In this document: piece by piece, positions 60,860-64,000 of the stretch | How positions within the stretch are numbered: position 1 is the first letter of the stretch | Layout of the letters: each line of letters begins with the position of its first letter | NCBI GenBank assembly: GCA_015680905.1 | Contig: CM027380.1 | Coordinates: forward strand, 50,755,001-50,819,000 | Source of the DNA: Coptis chinensis | Lineage: Eukaryota; Streptophyta; Magnoliopsida; Ranunculales; Ranunculaceae | Reading direction: 5' to 3' | DNA length: 64,000 bases | Program-made: the position numbers and the translations under genes | The notes under the pieces: model-generated | Databases searched by the model: none | What the model saw: the letters and a program-made list of their open reading frames with translations, nothing else | Told to the model about the DNA's origin: nothing

Positions 60860-63181
60860 CTAGGTGGATGAATCAATGTTAGTTTCTTCAACAACACTTT
60901 CAATGACAGCAATGTGGGACTCTTCAATGATGGCAGCTGGAAGGGGATCTATGCCCATCGCAAGGTTCTCTGGGATGCCAGAGGGGTTGGCGGCTTCAGT
61001 ATGGTCACCGGCAGCCTCAGGGGGTCTAGTCACCAGAACAGTAGGTTTGTCGGGGAGAAGGCGCCCCTCCTGAGTGAGCCGGTCGAGTTCCTCCTGGACC
61101 TTCTGGGCCACCCTCTTCTTAGCCAAAGCTTTGAAACGGTCGCGAAGAGTCGTCATATCCAGTTGGTGCTGCTCCAGAATCTTGGCGGTTTCATCTTGGT
61201 AGGCCCGGTTAAGGGCGTCCACGGCCTTTTGATGCTGTTGGGCGAGGGCATTCGAATCAAGCAAGTGGTGTTGGAAAAGTTCTTCTTTTTGGCAGCCCCG
61301 GCGTTCATTGACTGAGTCCATGTACCGCTGGTGGGAGGATTCGGCTGCAATCAGTTTATCTTGAACCTAGACTTTGGACAAATTGGCGGCGGCAAGGTCT
61401 AATTGAAGACTGGCATAAGACGCTCGCAAGCCAGAGGGGCCGTTGAGCTCTTGGTCCAGGGCGGTCACCTTATTCCTGGCACGGAGAAGGCCGCGGATCA
61501 TAAAGGAGATGTCTAGACTCACCTGGGTAAAAAAGGTAGAGGGATAAAAAAAAAGAAAAAAAGAAAAAAAGAAAAAAAGTTGTACCCATTCCCAGTTAGT
61601 TTACAACGAAGTGTGATGTGAATCAAATGAACCCCCGTCCGCATAGGCAATGTCCTTAGGTAGATGGGCATTGTAGAACAAGGAGGAGGCCATGACAGCA
61701 TTGTCTAGGGAGGAGTCCGTTGTATTCACTTTCCGGTTTCGCATATTGAAGATGGGATAGAAGTCCTCAATTGGTGCAAGACTGGAGGCCGGGGCGGCAG
61801 GCTGAGCGGGCTTCTTGCCAAGTCGGCGAGTGCAGGGAGAGGAGGCAGCTGGATGAAAGGGTGAAGAAGGAAGGGCTGGGCCTTCGGGCATGGGGGCATG
61901 TTGGGTTGTAGAGGCAAGCTCGTCAGAGGTGGATGTCTGTGGCCTCTTGGCTGGTGGTTGATCAGCGGGCGCATGCATGTCGGCGGGGGGAACTTCCATC
62001 ACATTGTCATCAGAGTCGCTATCAAACAATTTCAACTTGTGGACGTCCATGTCTATAGTAGGTGAGGGGTGAGAGGTGAACTGGTCGTCCCAATGGGAGA
62101 TAGAGCGGTAGGAAGGGATGTCGCTGGGAGTAGAGGAAGGGTGGAAATCTTGAGGTTCACAGGAGGCGGAAGTATGTGAGGAAGTTCGAGGAAGGGGGTG
62201 GTGTGAACTATGGGTATGAGATCTCTTCTTGGAAGGGGGAGATGCGTGGGCTTTCGTTCCTTGGGAGGGGGAGGACGAAAAAAGGGACCTGTTAAGCCGC
62301 GGAAGGTGTTGAGAGCGGGAATGGGCAATAAGGGAGTAGCGGTGGAGGGATGAATACCTAAGAAGTCATCTTGAGAAGAGCCAAGATCGTGAAGCTGGGC
62401 AAATATAGGACAGGAGATGTTGTCATAAATCCTTGATTTGGAATCTAGTCGCCAACCTGTAAATAAGAACAGAGGTGAGTTAGTAGATCAAAGGGAAAAC
62501 ATTTCGAAAAACAGAGAAAGAACTACGATACCCACCGCGGAGTCGAAAGGCGAGGTGGTTAAGAGTCAGGGAAGAGGGAATGTCCACGGACAGAAAGTCG
62601 CCTGATACATGGAGCGGATAATGGTGCCAAACTTTGTCGGAGGTGGTAAGCTTAAGGAGAAAAGATTGTTTTTTAGGGCGAACGCAGAAGGACTGGTATC
62701 CTATGCTAACATCCTTGGTGCTGGTTTTGAGGTAGTATTGAGAGTAGATATCGCGACTGGTAATCTTGGGTACACTGGTCTAGTTGTAGGAATTCGCGGC
62801 GTACATTATTCGCCAGAAATTACCTATACCTTGACAATAGGGAATGTTGAAGTGATTGCAAACTTCAACATCTAGGAGAGTAAGGGGAAGCCACAGACCG
62901 GCAACCATTTGACCTACGGTGATGACAAGAGAGCCCGGTCGACGAGGAACCAAATGGGGGTAGTGGGTGACAGAGGGCACATGTTCCAATACAACGTCGG
63001 CTAGAACACCGTAGGCTGCTCTAATGGCATCTAAATTAGGTCTACGAGATCTGGGGGGAGGCGACAATAAAGTAGTGGATCGACTGGAGGTGGAGGGTAC
63101 AGCAGGGGAAGCGGGAGGAGAGGGAGAAGAGACGCCCGCTGAACGGGAAGAAGACAAGTCACCAGATTCGCGGCCCGACAT
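60860..63181 (-). pseudogene. Antisense accessory coding region of the Tat-lineage element
   Basis: A set of minus-strand open stretches in consistent order. 63,181-62,780 starts MSGRESGDLSSSRSAG, then a proline/serine-rich part, then LVITVGQMVAGLWLPLTLLD and NHFNIPYCQGIGNFWRIMYA, resembling the plant 'putative gypsy-type transposon' domain. The middle (62,328-61,601) is proline/serine-rich (FDSDSDDNVMEVPPADMHAP). The last part (61,321-60,860) is a strongly charged predicted coiled coil (HQKAVDALNRAYQDETAKIL, LRDRFKALAKKRVAQKVQEE). Introns are likely between the parts. Antisense accessory ORFs downstream of pol are a known trait of Tat-lineage elements such as Grande. Its role is unknown. Confidence 0.7.
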
Positions 63182-63956
63182 CGGAAGAGAGATGAACAGA
63201 CTCTAGGAATTGAATTATATCAAAATGAGAAAGGAAAAGACAATTCAACTAAAGAGATAAAGGACCAAGAGAACGTACTGATCAATGGTGAAAAGGAGTT
63301 GGTGAAGTCGTGAGGGATAGCCGGAAGGACGAAAGATACTGGGGAGACCACCACTGGGAAACACACGCGCACCGAAGAAGATTTGGGGAAGGAGAAAAAT
63401 GGGGAGTTTGAGCAGAGGGAAAGAAGGAGTTTAGACAATGGAAAAGAAAGTGAGGGAAGAAGAAGAAGGGTGGGGGGTTTAAATAGGTTGAGGGCAAAAG
63501 GGTAATTTCGAGAGGTGAGGAAAATGAAGCAACAGCTGAGGCTCCAACCGTAGGACGACACGTGGTCGCACGGGAAACCAGGGGCCGCCAGAAAAAATGC
63601 GCGTGATGAGTACCTTTCACATCACACGCTTCCCAAAATGGACAAATATTAATTGAAGGGGAGATAGAACGGTGGGAGTTCTCAACCTCGGGCCAATCAT
63701 ATGGCCGCAAAGTCGAGCAGGGGCATTTGTAGTGGCCCATTTTATAATAGAGGACTGGGTCAAAGATGAAGGGGGGGGCGGCAAATGTAACCGGGTAGGC
63801 TGAGGAGCAGTGGAATCGGGCAGCGGAACCCTAGGGCAGACATGGCCGAGGTACGACTGACAGGAGGCCGTCAGATGAAGGGATAGATGGATGGCCCAGA
63901 TAGAGGGTGGAAAGGTATAAAAAGAAGAGAATAAGACAGGTGAGAGGGGGCCGCTC

Positions 63957-63958
<2 letters not shown>
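63182..63958 (+). other. Region upstream of the antisense ORF, possible start of the Tat-lineage 3' LTR
   Basis: Purine-rich on the plus strand (63,260-63,480). A TATA-like TATAAAAA lies at 63,916-63,923 on the plus strand, about 35 bp before the (GA)n tract, so a plus-strand promoter, perhaps of the LTR, is plausible. LTR ends could not be defined because the window stops. Confidence 0.35.

Positions 63959-64000
<42 letters not shown>
63959..64000 (+). repeat. (GA)n microsatellite at the window edge
   Basis: At least 21 GA units run to the end of the window. Plant LTR leaders and promoters often contain GA tracts just downstream of the TATA box. Its true length is cut by the edge. Confidence 0.95.

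Noticed and set aside
1-64000. A bacterial-type system (CRISPR, operons, defence genes)
   Set aside because: All recognisable content is eukaryotic plant repeat DNA; no spacer-repeat arrays or operon-like gene runs are present.

Overview
The window looks like a transposon-dense stretch of a eudicot nuclear genome. It is AT-rich and carries plant-specific repeat families: Athila and Tat-lineage Ty3/gypsy elements, a Ty1/copia element, a FAR1-type MULE, a CACTA element, a tRNA-derived SINE, MITEs and an L1-type LINE fragment. I see no complete ordinary host gene. The host-gene sequence I can recognise is fragments carried inside DNA transposons. No rRNA, tRNA gene or CRISPR array was recognised.

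Layout. 1-3,581: 5' half of a minus-strand Athila-type Ty3/gypsy element running off the left edge. 3,582-20,700: a block with the feel of plant mitochondrial intergenic DNA (probable organelle-to-nucleus transfer), split by a Ty1/copia element (5,668-13,195) and a solo LTR (15,487-16,688, TSD CTAAT). Next to that solo LTR are pieces of a mitovirus RdRp fossil, and further right lies a fragment of LINE ORF1. 20,700-26,576: unassigned AT-rich DNA, a second solo LTR (22,355-23,961, TSD ACTAT) and a minus-strand gag-like fossil.

26,577-49,541: one Mutator-like element (MULE) with TIRs of about 150 bp, sitting in a (TA)n target. Its left half carries a spliced FAR1/MULE transposase gene. A 14.6-kb Athila element (30,736-45,372, TSD GGGGC) is inserted in the last intron of that gene. 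The right half carries four recognisable exons of a DEAD-box RNA helicase (RH10/DDX47 type) on the minus strand, so this is a MULE that has captured host-gene sequence.

49,542-57,312: two MITE-like inverted repeats, one holding a SINE with 15-bp target duplications, then a non-autonomous CACTA element (50,378-57,312, TSD ATA). The CACTA carries two exons of a small At2g23090-like (SERF/ZNF706-type) gene plus other exon-like pieces. 57,403-58,667 is an inverted copy of the solo LTR seen at 15.5 kb.

58,668-64,000: the 3' half of a Tat-lineage Ty3/gypsy element. It has integrase on the plus strand, a 3' tandem repeat of about 184 bp, and a long antisense accessory coding region (gypsy-type 'putative transposon protein' plus coiled coil). 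It ends near a (GA)n tract at the window edge.

The biology is layered: retroelement insertions date the DNA transposons, and the two DNA transposons have each duplicated parts of host genes.
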